Source of the DNA: Sisyra terminalis
Lineage: Eukaryota; Arthropoda; Insecta; Neuroptera; Sisyridae
Length of the DNA stretch: 64,000 nucleotides
Assembly: GCA_958496175.1 (NCBI GenBank)
Contig: OY292279.1
Location: 19,344,001 to 19,408,000, forward strand
Reading direction: 5' to 3'
The translations under genes were made by a program, and so were the position numbers. A model generated the notes under the pieces. That model searched no databases, was not told where the DNA came from, and saw only the letters and a list, made by a program, of their open reading frames with translations. Positions 24,236 through 36,056 of the stretch are shown here, piece after piece (positions within the stretch are counted from its first letter, which is position 1; every line of letters begins with the position of its first letter).

Positions 24236-24769
24236 AAAAAATATAATAAGTAGGTCGTCAAAAATATGATAAATTTTGCAGTTTATTCTTCATAAATAAA
24301 TTATTTATGTGAACATTAGTATTAAAATGGCAGTTGGAACAGTAATATTAAAAAAGTTACAATATTGTTACGTGGATTATAACATAGATCCAAACCGTTA
24401 AAACGTTGGGTATCATTTAAATAATTAGGACTTTCATTAGTTATGTCCAAAGTTAACTTTTAAATTTGGTGCTACTATTTAAACAGATATAGGAAAAAAG
24501 AAAGTGTTCTCATATCTTGAATCTCAATAATCCGAGCAAACCTACCACTTTAAATTAGCTTGGTTTCGCTATTACCATTAACAAGGTGCAAGAGTAAACG
24601 TTACAGGTAACAGAGGTGCATTTGGAGAAGTCATGGTTTTTCCATTGCTAACTATAAATAACCAGTTTGTGTTATTTTAATGCCCGAAATCTGACCTTAT
24701 TTGCACCAAATAGAAAGATATATAATATATAGTATATAGCCCAAGAAGACATAGTATATAGCCCAAGAA

Positions 24770-25055
24770 CTCGTGTCTGGGGTATTTTATAAAAGTTGAA
24801 TATTTTTCTGCATATTCCCAACACTGGTAAGAACGATCAATTTTTTGATTCTATGGATGAATTAAGGAATTTGAATGGTGGTTACTTTGGTGGATAACTA
24901 CAGTGGCAATGGTGTAAAAAAATCGTATGTAAATTTCGTTAAAGTATAAAGGCTTTTCTTATATTTTCTTCGAAATAACATTAGAAACCATATTGCCAGA
25001 CACTTAGTGTCAACCCACTGCCAGACACCCCAAAATTTTTAAAGTCCATATAATA
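24770..25055 (+). repeat. Dispersed repeat with TGCCAGACAC, copy 1
   Basis: A non-coding repeat shares the ordered blocks CACTGGTAAGAACGATCA, TGGTGGTTACTTTGG, GTATAAAGGC, TATATTTTCTTCG and CCACTGCCAGACACCCC with copies at 27640-27960, 48215-48625 and, inverted, 48830-49175. Class unknown. Confidence 0.65.
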
Positions 25056-25152
25056 ATTGGCATATGTATTATATTGGTAAGGACCAATACATATATACTA
25101 ATATATTGGTACCAATATATATACCAATACATATTGGTATATATATTGGTAA
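25056..25152. repeat. ATATTGGTA/TACCAATAT simple repeat
   Basis: Alternating ATATATTGGT and its complement ACCAATATAT make a short palindromic low-complexity tract at the end of the preceding repeat. Confidence 0.8.
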
Positions 25153-25235
25153 AGACAGAGAAACAAAATTGTGAACACATACGTGTGAGTGAAACAATAT
25201 GAGGTTTAGGAAGCTTTAACTGTGCAAGCGTAAAA

Positions 25236-25420
25236 CCCTCACCAGCCGGGCTCCCAAAAACAAGGTAAACTTGGGATTAGTGTCAGGCTATAAGGGAATC
25301 AAAGGTAATGAAAAGCAGGACGTCCTTGCCCAGAAAGGATCTCAATCACCCCTACTAGTTCTGGGCCAAAGAATGGTGTCATCACTCCTCGACGATTTTG
25401 AATATCTGTCTTTTCATTGC
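25236..25420 (+). pseudogene. LINE RNase H domain remnant
   Basis: The frame reads NKVNLGLVSGYKGIKGNEKQ, then DVLAQKGSQSPLLV. This matches the conserved C-terminal block of RNase H domains carried by some non-LTR retrotransposons (V.GH.GI.GNE.AD.LA..G), with His replaced by Tyr and Ala by Gln. Both flanks are shifted or stopped, so the copy is dead. Confidence 0.7.
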
Positions 25421-27639
25421 TGACATACTCTTATGATCCTTACAAGCCAGTGCTACTTGGGTCTTTGATGACCAGATTAGAAACAAACACACTGGAATTT
25501 CTACAGCAGTTTAGAGTTGACCTGGGGCTTTACTGATAAAGCCTTAGAAGAGGCCCTTCGTTGCCTCAGAACTAGTATTTGGGGTCACAAAATTAGCTGT
25601 AAGAAAATATCAAAAGTAATCCCATTACACTAATCATTGTTTTTTTTTTGGAACAATACAAAGCTGTAAAAATATCCTAAGCACAGCTTGACTGTAAAAG
25701 GATATATGCATTTTTCTGTTTTTCAAGCTCCTCTGAAAACATTCCCCTATACAAACCAGCACTGAAGAAGTTTTAGCCTTGTATATTGAGGTTTCTATTC
25801 CGAAAGGTACTGAAAATTCATACCCTTGAGTATCCGTTATTTATCACTATGTACTTAGTAAACTATTTTTAACTTAAACGATTTTAATTAATTTTAATTT
25901 AAACGAGAGCATTGGTATCATTTGATCAACTTTAATATTGAAAACAAGGAGTATTTTTGATGCCAATATGATGATTTTTGTTTTGCTTCCACATCGCATA
26001 AGCTCGCAATCTATAATCATACTTTCCTCTCCTTGAATATAAAAGCTTAAGGGGAGAAAGGCTAAAATGTACCTCAAAGTTGGTAAAAATAAACTCCCGT
26101 TTTGCCTGATTTTCAATTATAGTTTTACTTTTTATGATTCAAACACTTTGTGGGTTCTCTGGTACTTGGGTAGTAACCACTGAACTACAAAAAGGAGACC
26201 ATGAACAAATCTACTAATAAAATTTTCAAATCCCGTCTGGATTTTTTTGGTGTTTTTTAATTAAATTATCTTAGAAGTTTATTCTTTATTTATTAGTTCA
26301 AAGAAGGTATAAGAAATAATAATTTAAAAGATTAGTTCAAAGACATGTAAAATAACGTTAAAGGTAGCAGAGGGAAAATAATCTTTGAAATTATCTTAAA
26401 AATTAACATTAATAAAATACGACGTTGTAATTAGTAATTAGGCCTTATAATTTACGTTCGTCTTACAGAAGCCAAAGTGAATGTAAATATTTGAATAATT
26501 ATCAAGTCACATAATTAAGCTCATTCAATGCTGAAAATAATTTTTCGCATCAGGTTAAAATAAGTAAAGATTTAAAAGCGAAGATTTTTAAAATTTATTT
26601 ATAAGAAAAAATAAATCCTATGTAGAGCTTTGAGGACACAAAATTCATATATTTACCGGAAATCAACACAACCCGTACCTGGTCGTAACGCCAACCTGGT
26701 TCCATTAAAAGAGACGTCACAACGAGACCATAAATTTGAAAGCTCCGAAGAATTTATTGTCTCCACCAGCGGTTTATAATATAAATCCCCTATGAATTTT
26801 CCATTCATTTTCCAATCCATGAAATAAATCCACAAGCACTATTCTAATTCAAAAAAAAAAAATTTTCTCATTTCCTCCATTTCTCACAATGTCATTTCAA
26901 TAATGCTTTCATAAATCATAGGGAACAGAAACGTGAAAGGGGAATCAATATCGTCTCTCAGGTCAACAACGATGGTATAATTTTCCTCTTGAAAATTAAA
27001 TTGTGGAAATGTTCAATGAACTTGAAATTGGAGAACCAAGACTTGTCTCTAATATTGGCCTTTTTTCTTGACCTAACGCACCCTCGTTTTCACTTAAATA
27101 AATAAGGAAAGCTCGGATATAAATAGCCGCAACTGTTGAAAGCTCTCGACTGGGAGATAGTTGGAGGTTTTCTGACTAATTAAAATGTAACCTTATTTAA
27201 TAATATTTAATTACGTTTAGTAAAATCAGGTATGGTTCAAGAAGTAAAACAGAAAGCAAAAGCTCAGTAGAAGCTTTATTGTTTAATTAGAAGTAGAACA
27301 AACAAATGACTAACGAGATCCATGCCAAACTAACGTAGAAAACAACTTGTAAATTTTGATTGAATCAAACTTCGGTAGACAGGCATTAAATTTTTTAAGC
27401 TTTTTATGCTTTAAATATCTTTAAGAATATGAAAAATATTTTTTCGCAATTTGTTTTTAGAAATCTAATCTTACGTCTAAATGAGGATAAATACTTAACA
27501 TTTGACCGTTTAAGATTTGTTGGAATCAAAGAGTTCTTAATGAACTAGTAAACTAAAATGCTAGATAAAGAATAGTTTCCTATATCCCAAATTAGTCCCA
27601 AAATGATACTTTTCTAACAGCAAAATAAAGGTAAGAATC
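25421..27639. other. Receptor intron, no gene seen
   Basis: The first 250 bp may continue the LINE in broken form (TRLETNTLEFLQQFRVDLG can be read near 25460-25520). The rest is unique A+T-rich DNA. Confidence 0.45.
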
Positions 27640-27960
27640 TTTAGTAGCTGTGGAGTTTAGTTGGTGGTTACATTGGCAAGTAACAGGTAGCAAAGGTGTA
27701 TAAAATAGTAGATGAATTTGGTTATAGTATAAAGGCCATGTTTTTATATTATCTTCAGAAAAGTATTAAAAATCACATCCTCCATAGTCAGACACTAACC
27801 ATAGTTTCAACCTCCTGCCAGACATCCCTAAACTGTAGTAAATTAAAATTATACTTATTACTTTTATCATAGAAGTAAAGCCAATTTTGTATACAAGTTA
27901 CTTCGGTAGCTGGACAGAGTTGATCGTTTTTACATCTTCCTGAGCTGATTAAGGTTTATT
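27640..27960 (+). repeat. Dispersed repeat with TGCCAGACAT, copy 2
   Basis: It carries GGTGGTTACATTGGCAAGTA, ACAGGTAGCAAAGGTGTATA, AAAGGCCATGTTTTTATATT and CAACCTCCTGCCAGACATCC in the same order as the copies at 24.8 and 48.3 kb. It ends with TTCGGTAGCTGGACAG. Confidence 0.65.
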
Positions 27961-28603
27961 GTTGATTAAAGTTGGTATTTTTACTCAAGAAAAGATTCCA
28001 CATCGTTGAAATACTTATTTAATAGATCAAAGTTTATCCTATAGATAATTCTTATACATTTATCCAGAAATAACAATACTTAAAAGTAAAAATATGCATT
28101 CTGTCATCTGGATAAATTTTTTTGGAAGATAAATATTACTATCTAGATGGGAAAACATCGGTCTTTAAGGACTAATTTGAAGCCTTCAGGAGGATAACTG
28201 ACCAAAATGGTCACTACAAAAATAGTGGATGCTTGGATGGAATTTTATGATAGGTAATTATTTGTAATTATTATTTATTAATTATTTTTCCCGGTTTACA
28301 GATTTTGTAAGCTACGTTCTCTTAAACAATCGACAGTTGTCTTAAACCTTAGTTGTTACCGAAAGACGATAAATATCCAGAAAAAATATGTTTTTTTTGG
28401 AAAAAAACGATAGTTTTATACGAAAAGATTAAAAATCCTTCTCAAAAATGAAAACTAACATGGACATTAAATTGGTTACAAATGCTTTCCAAAAAAACAA
28501 CCATTTTAGAATGTTTTGCTCTAAATTTGATTGCATTTGATACCTGCACGAATTATTATATTAAAAAAAAAACAATTATTGACAATATTGGATATGAAAT
28601 GAA

Positions 28604-29942
28604 GGTAATTTTGTCATATGACGGCTTTTCTCAAAAAAATCGTAGGTACATAAAATTAGTGTTAAAATGTTCAGAACACTTAAAAATACAATATTCCGGT
28701 GGTGGAACTCTAATTTTCTTCACAATTATTATAAAAAAACCTAAACAAGAATACCATTATAGTAGACTTTAATAGACGTCAAAGTAACTGCTAAACTTTA
28801 ATTTGACAAAGCGCCCGAGAAAGTATAAAGTTAAATAATGTTGGGAAAATTATATTTTGATCGATTTATTCGCGAATTGAATTAAAATCAAAATAGAGAA
28901 TGAGACGTTATCAAATAGTACCGGTGTATAAGTTAAACCATGTCAAATAAAATATATGAAATGATAACTCCAAACGTTATACGTGTTAAACTTTTCATGG
29001 TAATACCTGAATGCCATAATATCACATAATTTTCTACATGCATAATTTCCTATTACGGTGAATTTCATATGAGTTCTGCTCAAAACTGAAAGCCTTTTTT
29101 GAAAAAAATTCGCAAAGTTTCCCTCGATATACGTTTCACTTTTTTATATTATCTTAACGAATTTAAATTAATTGTTTCTAGTGTATATATGTATTAAACG
29201 GCGAAATAAAAATTAAATCTGGCGTAAAACAAAACTCCTGTTTAGTCTCGCAACGTAATATTATTGGTCTAACTAAAATTACCTAAGATTTAACAATAAA
29301 ACGATAAAAGGAACAAAATAAACATGGACTAATTTCAAATACTAAAAAGATTTTTTTTTAACTATAAATTTTTTATTAGTAATTTATATACAAATAACTA
29401 TATGACAACGTCCCATTTTCTATTCTGTTTTTAATTCAATTCGCGAATAAATTGGCCCTCATAAAATTTAGGACTAAAGGAGAAATTAGATGTTCGAGGT
29501 GAATTAACAACCAAATATCGAATAAATTCGTGAGTTGATTTAAAACACCATACAGTTACGTTAATAAAAGATATTTGTACCATAAAATTATGTAACCTGT
29601 TGGCCATTACTTCGTATCAGATATTTTACTGTAATATTGTTAACTTTTACTTTCCCGGGCGCTTTGTCAAATTAAATTCATATTTGTTCTCTTTGTCATT
29701 TTTGCATCTCTTTGTTTTTATTGCACATGCGTACTTGTAAGCAAATGCGTTTAGCAGTTACTTTGACGTCTATTAAAGTCTACTATAATGGTATTCTTGT
29801 TTAGGTTTTGTTGTAATAATTGTGAAGAAAATTAGAGTTCCGCCGCCGGAATATTGCATTTTTAAGTGTTCTGAACATTTTAACACTAATTTTATTTGCC
29901 TAAGATTTTTTTTGAGAAAAGCCGTCGTATGACAAAATTACC
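28604..29942. mobile_element. DNA transposon with ~240-bp inverted repeats
   Basis: It begins GGTAATTTTGTCATATGACG and ends with the complement, with one base difference in that stretch. The inverted arms run to about 28845 and 29620-29640, including TTTGACAAAGCGCCCG on one side and CGGGCGCTTTGTCAAA on the other. A perfect 8-bp direct repeat GAAATGAA flanks the element (28596-28603 and 29943-29950). No transposase is readable. Long terminal inverted repeats with an 8-bp duplication could indicate a Mutator-like, P-like or foldback hAT element; the sequence alone does not decide. Confidence 0.88.
28860..29450. mobile_element. Nested inverted-repeat element inside 28604-29942
   Basis: Inverted ends of about 55-60 bp (TTTATTCGCGAATTGAATTA at the left, TAATTCAATTCGCGAATAAA at the right) lie inside the larger transposon and interrupt its arms. 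The GAATTNAATTAAAA block followed by GAGACGTT or GGGACGTTGTC relates it to the MITE at 50-290 and to the spacer at 35.2 kb. Confidence 0.6.
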
Positions 29943-30344
29943 GAAATGAATCTTTTAAATTTCATGTATATACTTTTAAGTGCATATATTCAAAATCGGT
30001 ACCACACTGACACTAAAGCTCTCTGCTCTATCCAATCATTTAGTGACCATAATTATAGTAAGTATATTGTGCAATCATTCTCCTTCTATTTATTCTTCCT
30101 GATTACTCTTTTAACCAAAGCTTTCTTAGTCGGGAAAAAAATCTTCAATTAGAAATTTTAACCCCTGGAATGATTTCCCCTACTCTTTTCTCGTAGTTAT
30201 GAAACGGTAATAGTAAAAATTATGTCGAATTACTTTATGACGTAGATGTGAATATTTATGTATAAATAAATTGTTCATGAAATATTTAAAAACAAAACAA
30301 AATTAGTTTTACTTTTTACTGATTCATACTTTTTACTTCGTTCG

Positions 30345-30965
30345 TATTAAGTTAAGGCAGACGTTACATTGTGGGTAGTATTTTTACTTAAGTTAGCGAT
30401 TATTCGTATAAAATAACAAAAACAAATCAAATTAGATTTTTTCGTTAACTTTGAACATTTATACTGTTTCCACAGTATAAACATAAATTTAAACAAAAGT
30501 TTAACAAAATTTATAAACATTTTGTTCAAAAACGTTTTTCGATTGCCAAGCAATTTTCTTCAGTGATCTTCAAGACGTATCGGATTGCTCCGTAACTGCT
30601 ATGTGATAGTTCACCGAAAATTTAAATCTAACCCAAAAAATCTAGCCTTAAAAAGCCTCAAAAATAAAATTTGAACTTAATGCAAGTATCTTTGAAGAAG
30701 TACCTCAATATAAACGATATCCTAGATTTTCTTTTCACATTCCAACAATACCAAACCGCTGACATATATGACTCATCATAGAACAATTACGAAGCAATTC
30801 TACTTGATGACAATTGAATGAGATTGCTTGGCACTCAAAATACGTATGAGCTATAGTAATTTATTTCTTTGAACGTGATCAAATTTATGTTTCTAGCTTA
30901 CTTTTGTTAATTACACTACATAAATAAGTCCACAATATATTTTATATATTATGTAATAAAGAAAA
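30345..30965. mobile_element. Degenerate palindromic Penelope-like element with hammerhead-like motif
   Basis: An older relative of the element at 61851-62282. The right half (30845-30965) matches its arm: TCAAATTTATGTTT, then ACTACATAAAT, then GTCCACAATATAT. The left half contains the inverted counterpart (AAACATAAATTTAAACAAAAG). The minus-strand motif at 30528-30575 keeps CACTGAAGA, ATTGCTTGGCAAT and CGAAA followed by a palindromic AAACGTTT. The plus-strand motif near 30810-30850 is eroded. The ~220 bp between arms is unique and uncharacterised. No TSD was resolved. Confidence 0.55.
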
Positions 30966-31727
30966 GAAAAGCTTAAAACTTAAAACTTTTGTTCTTAAGC
31001 GAAATTTCCACCTGTTTTGATGGTAGTCGCTTAAAAAAATATTATTTTTTGATTTTCTTCAAAATTATGCACTTTTATTAGAGTTTGGAAGATTTTTTAA
31101 CTTATTTTTCCAATAGGTACTTACTTATAGTTTCTCTTTTGAACTAGAGATAAATTATTTTTAAAACTTGTTTTTTTTTTTTTGTTGAAAATTATTTGAG
31201 ACTTAGAATATAAGTTTTCTCGTTATCTTTGATGTTGTTGTGGTATCTTAAAGAGAGAACAAAACACACAAAATATGTTAAGGTGGTGGTTGGCACTTAT
31301 CCCTAAGGATGTGGTTGGGATATAAATTTTGTTTATGTATCCCGACCTACTGAAAACATGCCTCATTCATCCGCGTCACTCCCGCGGGCAAAAACGGAAA
31401 ATAATACACGACGATAATATGAATTAAATATGGCTGGTTCCATCCCGAACTCCCGTTTTTTGTCAGGATAAAAAGAGGAACATGAAAATTATTCAATTAT
31501 GAATATAATTTTCAGCATTTTTTTAAAACTTTAAATTAACAAGCTTAGAGAGATAAATTGGTCGTTTCCCTACCGAATCAATCCTGGTTTAAAAAGAGGG
31601 AATATATTGCGACGAACGTGATAACGATAACACGTTTGGGAATGTTAAGCATAACTTCAAGAAGGCTCAAGTCGTCGTACGTTAAACGTGAATGAAACGC
31701 TAGGTACTTTCTCCAAATACAATAGTC
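30966..31727. other. Receptor intron, no gene seen
   Basis: Unique DNA. The part from 31290 to 31720 is less A+T-rich, but both strands are frequently stopped. Confidence 0.5.
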
Positions 31728-31839
31728 CTGCCCACCAGTGGCGGCTTGATAATGGAGACAAAGAAAACAGGGCTTATTAACAATAAATTCAAAAAATATT
31801 TTATTTTTTCCTCATAATTTTAAATGTTACCATTCTACA

Positions 31840-32130
31840 GAGGGTTTCTTTTCAAATTGATTACTTTCCATTTCCATTAATTATCCTTTTTCTTATTTCT
31901 TTTAATTCGATGTATCGATGTATGGGACATATCTTCTTTACTGATTACAAATTATTGAAAATTAGTATGGCTTGCTGGATGAGGCATTTAGTATCCATTT
32001 TTTTAATTGGTCTTTGGAGGATTTCTTTTCAAATTGATTCCATTCTATTTCCGTTAATTATCCTTTTTCATATTTCTTTTAATTCGATGTATCGATGTAT
32101 GTTTCGAAACGATGTATGGGATATATCTTC
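31840..32130 (+). repeat. Tandem duplication inside the hAT element
   Basis: A block beginning TTCTTTTCAAATTGATT and containing TTTAATTCGATGTATCGATG and TATCTTCTTTACTG occurs twice, about 178 bp apart. Confidence 0.75.
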
Positions 32131-32892
32131 TTTACTGGTTGCAAATGCTAGATAAGGCAACTATCCATTTATTTTAATTAATATAGTTGCAAAATTTATT
32201 AATTTTAAGGTTCTGGCTTATGCTTACGACTTCCCAAATCTTTACTAGGTCCTGTAGGTTTGAACAAATTGGTTTGGAGGACTACGAATTTTTAAAACAC
32301 CAAAAGAAAGATATTCGACCTTATAAAAATGGTAGCAATTCGGGTTTTCAACTCTACGTGCTATTATATTAGGTTCTCCAGAAAGGACATACCGATTTTG
32401 ACAGAAAATTGAAAGGCAAAATATATAAATTTTGGTCAAATAATGTCAATTTATAAAGCTACCAATCAATTGTATTATCTTTCTTCATCTTTTAGATAAC
32501 TTAAAACTTTCATCTTTTCAGAATTTCCTAAATGTTGTAATGGAAAATTCAAATTTGTATTTGCGCCATCCAATGAAAATCAGTATAAACTTTCCCGACA
32601 ACCCAATATATTAGTACTTCACAATAGAAATGTGTTCCTCATTTTTTCATTCTAAATCCTTTTTCTTTCTATATCTTATAAATTTTTACTTGTTTATTCT
32701 AATCCTTTCGTTCCAACTTGTGATTGCCGAGTAGTTCTTGAGCTTAATTACTACCATCTACGACGTGGTGCCCAGGGATCCGGATAAGCTTCTTAAATAA
32801 TTGTTTCAGATCTTTTTCTCAGAACTCTTTTGTGTCTATATAATAAAATATATATTGTGTCTATGTAACTTTTTTGTGTCTATACTCTTTGC

Positions 32893-33226
32893 CATGGATG
32901 GGCAAACTTAATACAAGTATTATCGACAATAATTTTCCTTATTTATTCTCGATCGACTTCAAAAAATGGGTTCATCAAAAATAAATACAAATTTAAAGAG
33001 ATAATGAGTAGAAAGGAGTATAAGAACCACTATTTGGGAATCGGTAAAATCTGTTGCGGAATAAATGCGTGTAAATTCAAATTTCATTGTTTGCTAAACT
33101 TGAAGTACACATTTTCAATTAAAAGATTTGAAATTTACCTCAAAAGTTATTTAAAATACAAGCTATCGATTGTCGACCTGTTCGCAATCGATTAGTCGAT
33201 CGCGATCGAGCATTTGCCCACCCCCT
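32893..33226. mobile_element. hAT-like MITE nested in the 4.3-kb element
   Basis: The left end CATGGATGGGCAAACTTAAT and right end GAGCATTTGCCCACCCC match the family of 2617-3477 and 21609-21905, including the subterminal TCGACAATAATTTT and GATCGAC blocks. The target duplication is no longer clear. Confidence 0.7.
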
Positions 33227-33504
33227 ATAGCTTATAAAAATTCTCAAATGATTAAAATTCGTTTGATTTTTAAAGTTTATTTTCATTTCATTTTTGTCTT
33301 TATTATAATTTAATTGATTCACTTATTTTAAGCCCAATTTTGTATTCACGAATATGATGATTAGGTGATAAAAGAGGATCCTTAAAACTCGGAAAACAAA
33401 AAAAAATTGAGGTAATATTCCTCAACTATTACTAAGATTGCTAATTATCACGTCCATCAAGTTAGCAGTAAGCATTTGAAATTTGGAAAAAAAAAACTAC
33501 AAAA

Positions 33505-34285
33505 TATTTTGGTTCTTTTGTCGATCAAGAGTTCTGCTAACAAAATTTGTCGTTCACATATTTTCCAGAATAACCCTATGTAATGCTAACTTGACGTTTA
33601 AAGCTTTTCTATAAACATTACAAATTCGATTATTTTGCGCTGTTAATTGGTGTTTTTTGTCACTTGAGGTTTTAGAAAATAAAAGCTTTGTCACTTGCAT
33701 ATTTTTCTGGATAAAGTCCTTTAAAGAAAAAGCCCTATTTTGGTATTGCACAAAAATTGAAATTTGAACAATTTTAATTTAACAATAATTGATGTTTTTT
33801 GCCACTCGAGATTGTTAGAAGAAAAAATTTTGTCTTTTTTATATTTTTCCGGAAGAAGCAATTTGAAGAAAAAGCTCGATTTTGGTCATTTTTGAAATAT
33901 TAATTTTTCTAAAACTTGTTTTCACCATATATTGGTGTTATTTATAGCTCCAGGGTTCTAAAAGAGATAATGTTATCACTCGCATACAGAAAATTTATCA
34001 CTTGCTCACATAAGTTTTAAAACTCAATTTAAGAGAAATTACCAAAAAGAGCTTTTTATTTAAATAGCGTTTCCCGGGAAAATATGCAAACGATAAAAGA
34101 GTTTCTTGCAGAATTCTGGAGAGAAAAAAGACATCAATTAATGGTGAATTTTTTTGAAAATTCAATATTTGCAAAATGACCAGAATCGAGCTTTTTCTTT
34201 ATATGGCTTTTTTCTGAAAAATATGCAAGCGACAATTTTTTTCCCCAGAACTCTTGAAGGACAAAAATACACCAAAATATTTAGT
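33505..34285. repeat. Inverted array of ~141-bp repeats
   Basis: Four plus-oriented copies start near 33514, 33654, 33796 and 33940. Recognisable blocks are TGTTTTTTGTCACTTGAG, GTCACTTGCATATTTTTCTG and GAAAAAGCTCGATTTTGGTC. Two copies in the opposite orientation follow (34060-34150 and 34165-34280: GAATCGAGCTTTTTCTTTAT, AAAAATATGCAAGCGAC). Non-coding. Confidence 0.75.
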
Positions 34286-34350
34286 AGTTATAGTTTCCAA
34301 GTTCCAAAACTGTAATGCTTACTGGATGAACATCCTTTGATCTTAATACT

Positions 34351-34625
34351 AGGGGGACCGGAAAATATTGTCGTTTTTTCAATATATAATTAATTCACAA
34401 AAATTTTTTCTTACTTTTGATTTTAAATCAATGATATAATGAGCCTCAATAGTATCAAAGTTTTGACATCTAGTGTACAAATATTTAATAACATTTTAGT
34501 AAGAACCAACTAATACTAAGGTCTATATAAAAAAAATACATTTTGAACATCATTTAAGCTTGCAATTTTTTTACCCCTTAGTAAACGTGGTAACGATTGA
34601 AATAAATAGAAATTCGATGAAATAA
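34351..34625. mobile_element. Mariner-like remnant
   Basis: It begins TAGGGGGACCGGAAAATATT and GTCGTTTTTTCAATAT, and ends AACGATTGAAATAAATAGAA, ATTCGATGAAATAAC. The same two blocks bracket the copy at 51696-51885. The terminal sequence resembles that of Tc1/mariner elements, with TA at the left edge. No transposase remains. Confidence 0.5.
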
Positions 34626-35054
34626 CTTTGGACGATTTAGTGGATACAGCAATATCACCTTTTTATTAATTAATTAGTATTTTCCAAGGCTTTTCTTCTG
34701 CAGAGGAGTCTTGAATTACCATGTTGCAGCATAGAATTTTATCTGACAACAGTTTTCGGACAGTTTTGGGTAATTGGCCGATCGATTAAGATTGATTAGG
34801 ATAATTTCATAGCTCTTCAACTTTCTGGCATACATTTGGCACAATTTCCTCCCTTAACTTCTTATTGGTATTTTTTTTTTGTCATATTTCGTTGGTGCCA
34901 GTTGGCGAAATGAATATCATGGAATTTAACTAAGAAAAACTTATTTGGAATTAATTAACAACTAATGCACTTAGATAAATTTTGAATATGTTTTTAGAAA
35001 CAACTTTGCGTTGCTATCCTGTGAAACTCGAAGATACCTCGACATAAACTCGAC

Positions 35055-35485
35055 GGTATAAGCTTGGATCAGGAACGTCGAGATATTCCGAACTGTAGGT
35101 AACTAATCCGAATGGGTACGTATTGTTCACTCGAATGCAATTTGTACGTAAACTTTCACAAACCAGAAATGAAGAAGCGACGGTTATTTTTGTTACGGAC
35201 CGATTTAATTGCGAATTAAATTAAAACAAAGTCGAAAATGCAACGTTGCCAAATTGTGGGTGTGCTGAAGTGGACCTCTCAAAGTAGACTTTATTTAGAA
35301 AAATTAATTGTACATAATACAATATAAATACATATTTGAAAATAACAATCGCTACTTTATTTCTGACATCAAAATTTACGTACAAATTGCATTCGAGTGA
35401 ACAATACGTACAGAAATAATATCGAAACCATTCAAAAACAATTCTCAAATTTCGAACTTCCTGATCCAAGCTTATACCAAATATT
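35055..35485. repeat. Palindrome with ~135-bp arms
   Basis: The left arm (35055-35190) includes AAGCTTGGATCAGGAA, GGTACGTATTGTTCACTCGA and ATGCAATTTGTACGTAAA. The right arm (35338-35485) is the inverted counterpart. The spacer contains GAATTAAATTAAAACAAAGT and AATGCAACGTTGCC, related to the MITE at 50-290. Confidence 0.75.
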
Positions 35486-35663
35486 TTGTAATTTTTACTA
35501 AGTTGATAAATTAGTCTAATCATCAAATGTCTTTAGTATCCCTTTGAAATTACTTATGAGCAGATACATGGCTATTGAATGACTATTGATTTAAAAACGA
35601 CATTATTTTCCGGCACATCTAATATATACCTATGTATCAAGTATAAAGTGTTGTAACTGCTGT

Positions 35664-35836
35664 TATTTTTTTTAATTGTTATTTACCGTCATTTTATAGC
35701 TACAAAGTTCCTCTAGCGACTCTAGGGTTAAATAAATCCGTTATTGAGAAATATTGAAAATTTGCATGATACGTGGATCGAACCCACTATCTACTAGTTT
35801 TGAAGCAGTCACTTAGACCACTCGGCTACTAGTAGG
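35664..35836 (-). mobile_element. tRNA-derived SINE, copy 5
   Basis: Minus strand: head CCTACTAGTAGCCGAGTGGT, B box GGTTCGATCC, body ending GTCGCTAGAGG...GACGGTAAATAACAAT. It is inserted near the right end of the 4.3-kb hAT element, so it is younger than that element. Confidence 0.82.
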
Positions 35837-36056
35837 CCCTCTGTTATTTTAAATCCTCTAAAAATACATGACGCAAAAATTACTTCCTCGTGCACAGATT
35901 ATAAAATCATTATTTTTTTCTTAATATACTTGATTTTTATGTTGGTAATATATAATGTTTATATATCAATAGTTTCCAAACAATTTTATTCTGCATATAT
36001 TGCAAAACATTTTTTATCCCCATAAATATTTGCCAGGAGCCGCCACTGCTTCCTAC

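Larger units (their letters stand above)
31736..36048. mobile_element. hAT-type transposon, 4.3 kb, degenerate
   Basis: The element starts CAGTGGCGGCT and ends with its exact complement AGCCGCCACTG. Flanks are CTGCCCAC (31728-31735) and CTTCCTAC (36049-36056), 6 of 8 identical, both with T at position 2 and A at position 7 as in the usual hAT target pattern. No hAT transposase could be read. The interior is filled with duplications and later insertions (see separate entries), so this is an old or non-autonomous copy. Confidence 0.82.

Noticed and set aside
26657..26843. Minus-strand open frame (IGDLYYKPLVETINSSELS...) with acceptor- and donor-like borders
   Set aside because: The frame meets a TAG directly after the acceptor, it lies inside the phase 0/0 intron of the receptor, and no domain is recognisable. 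It is probably chance.
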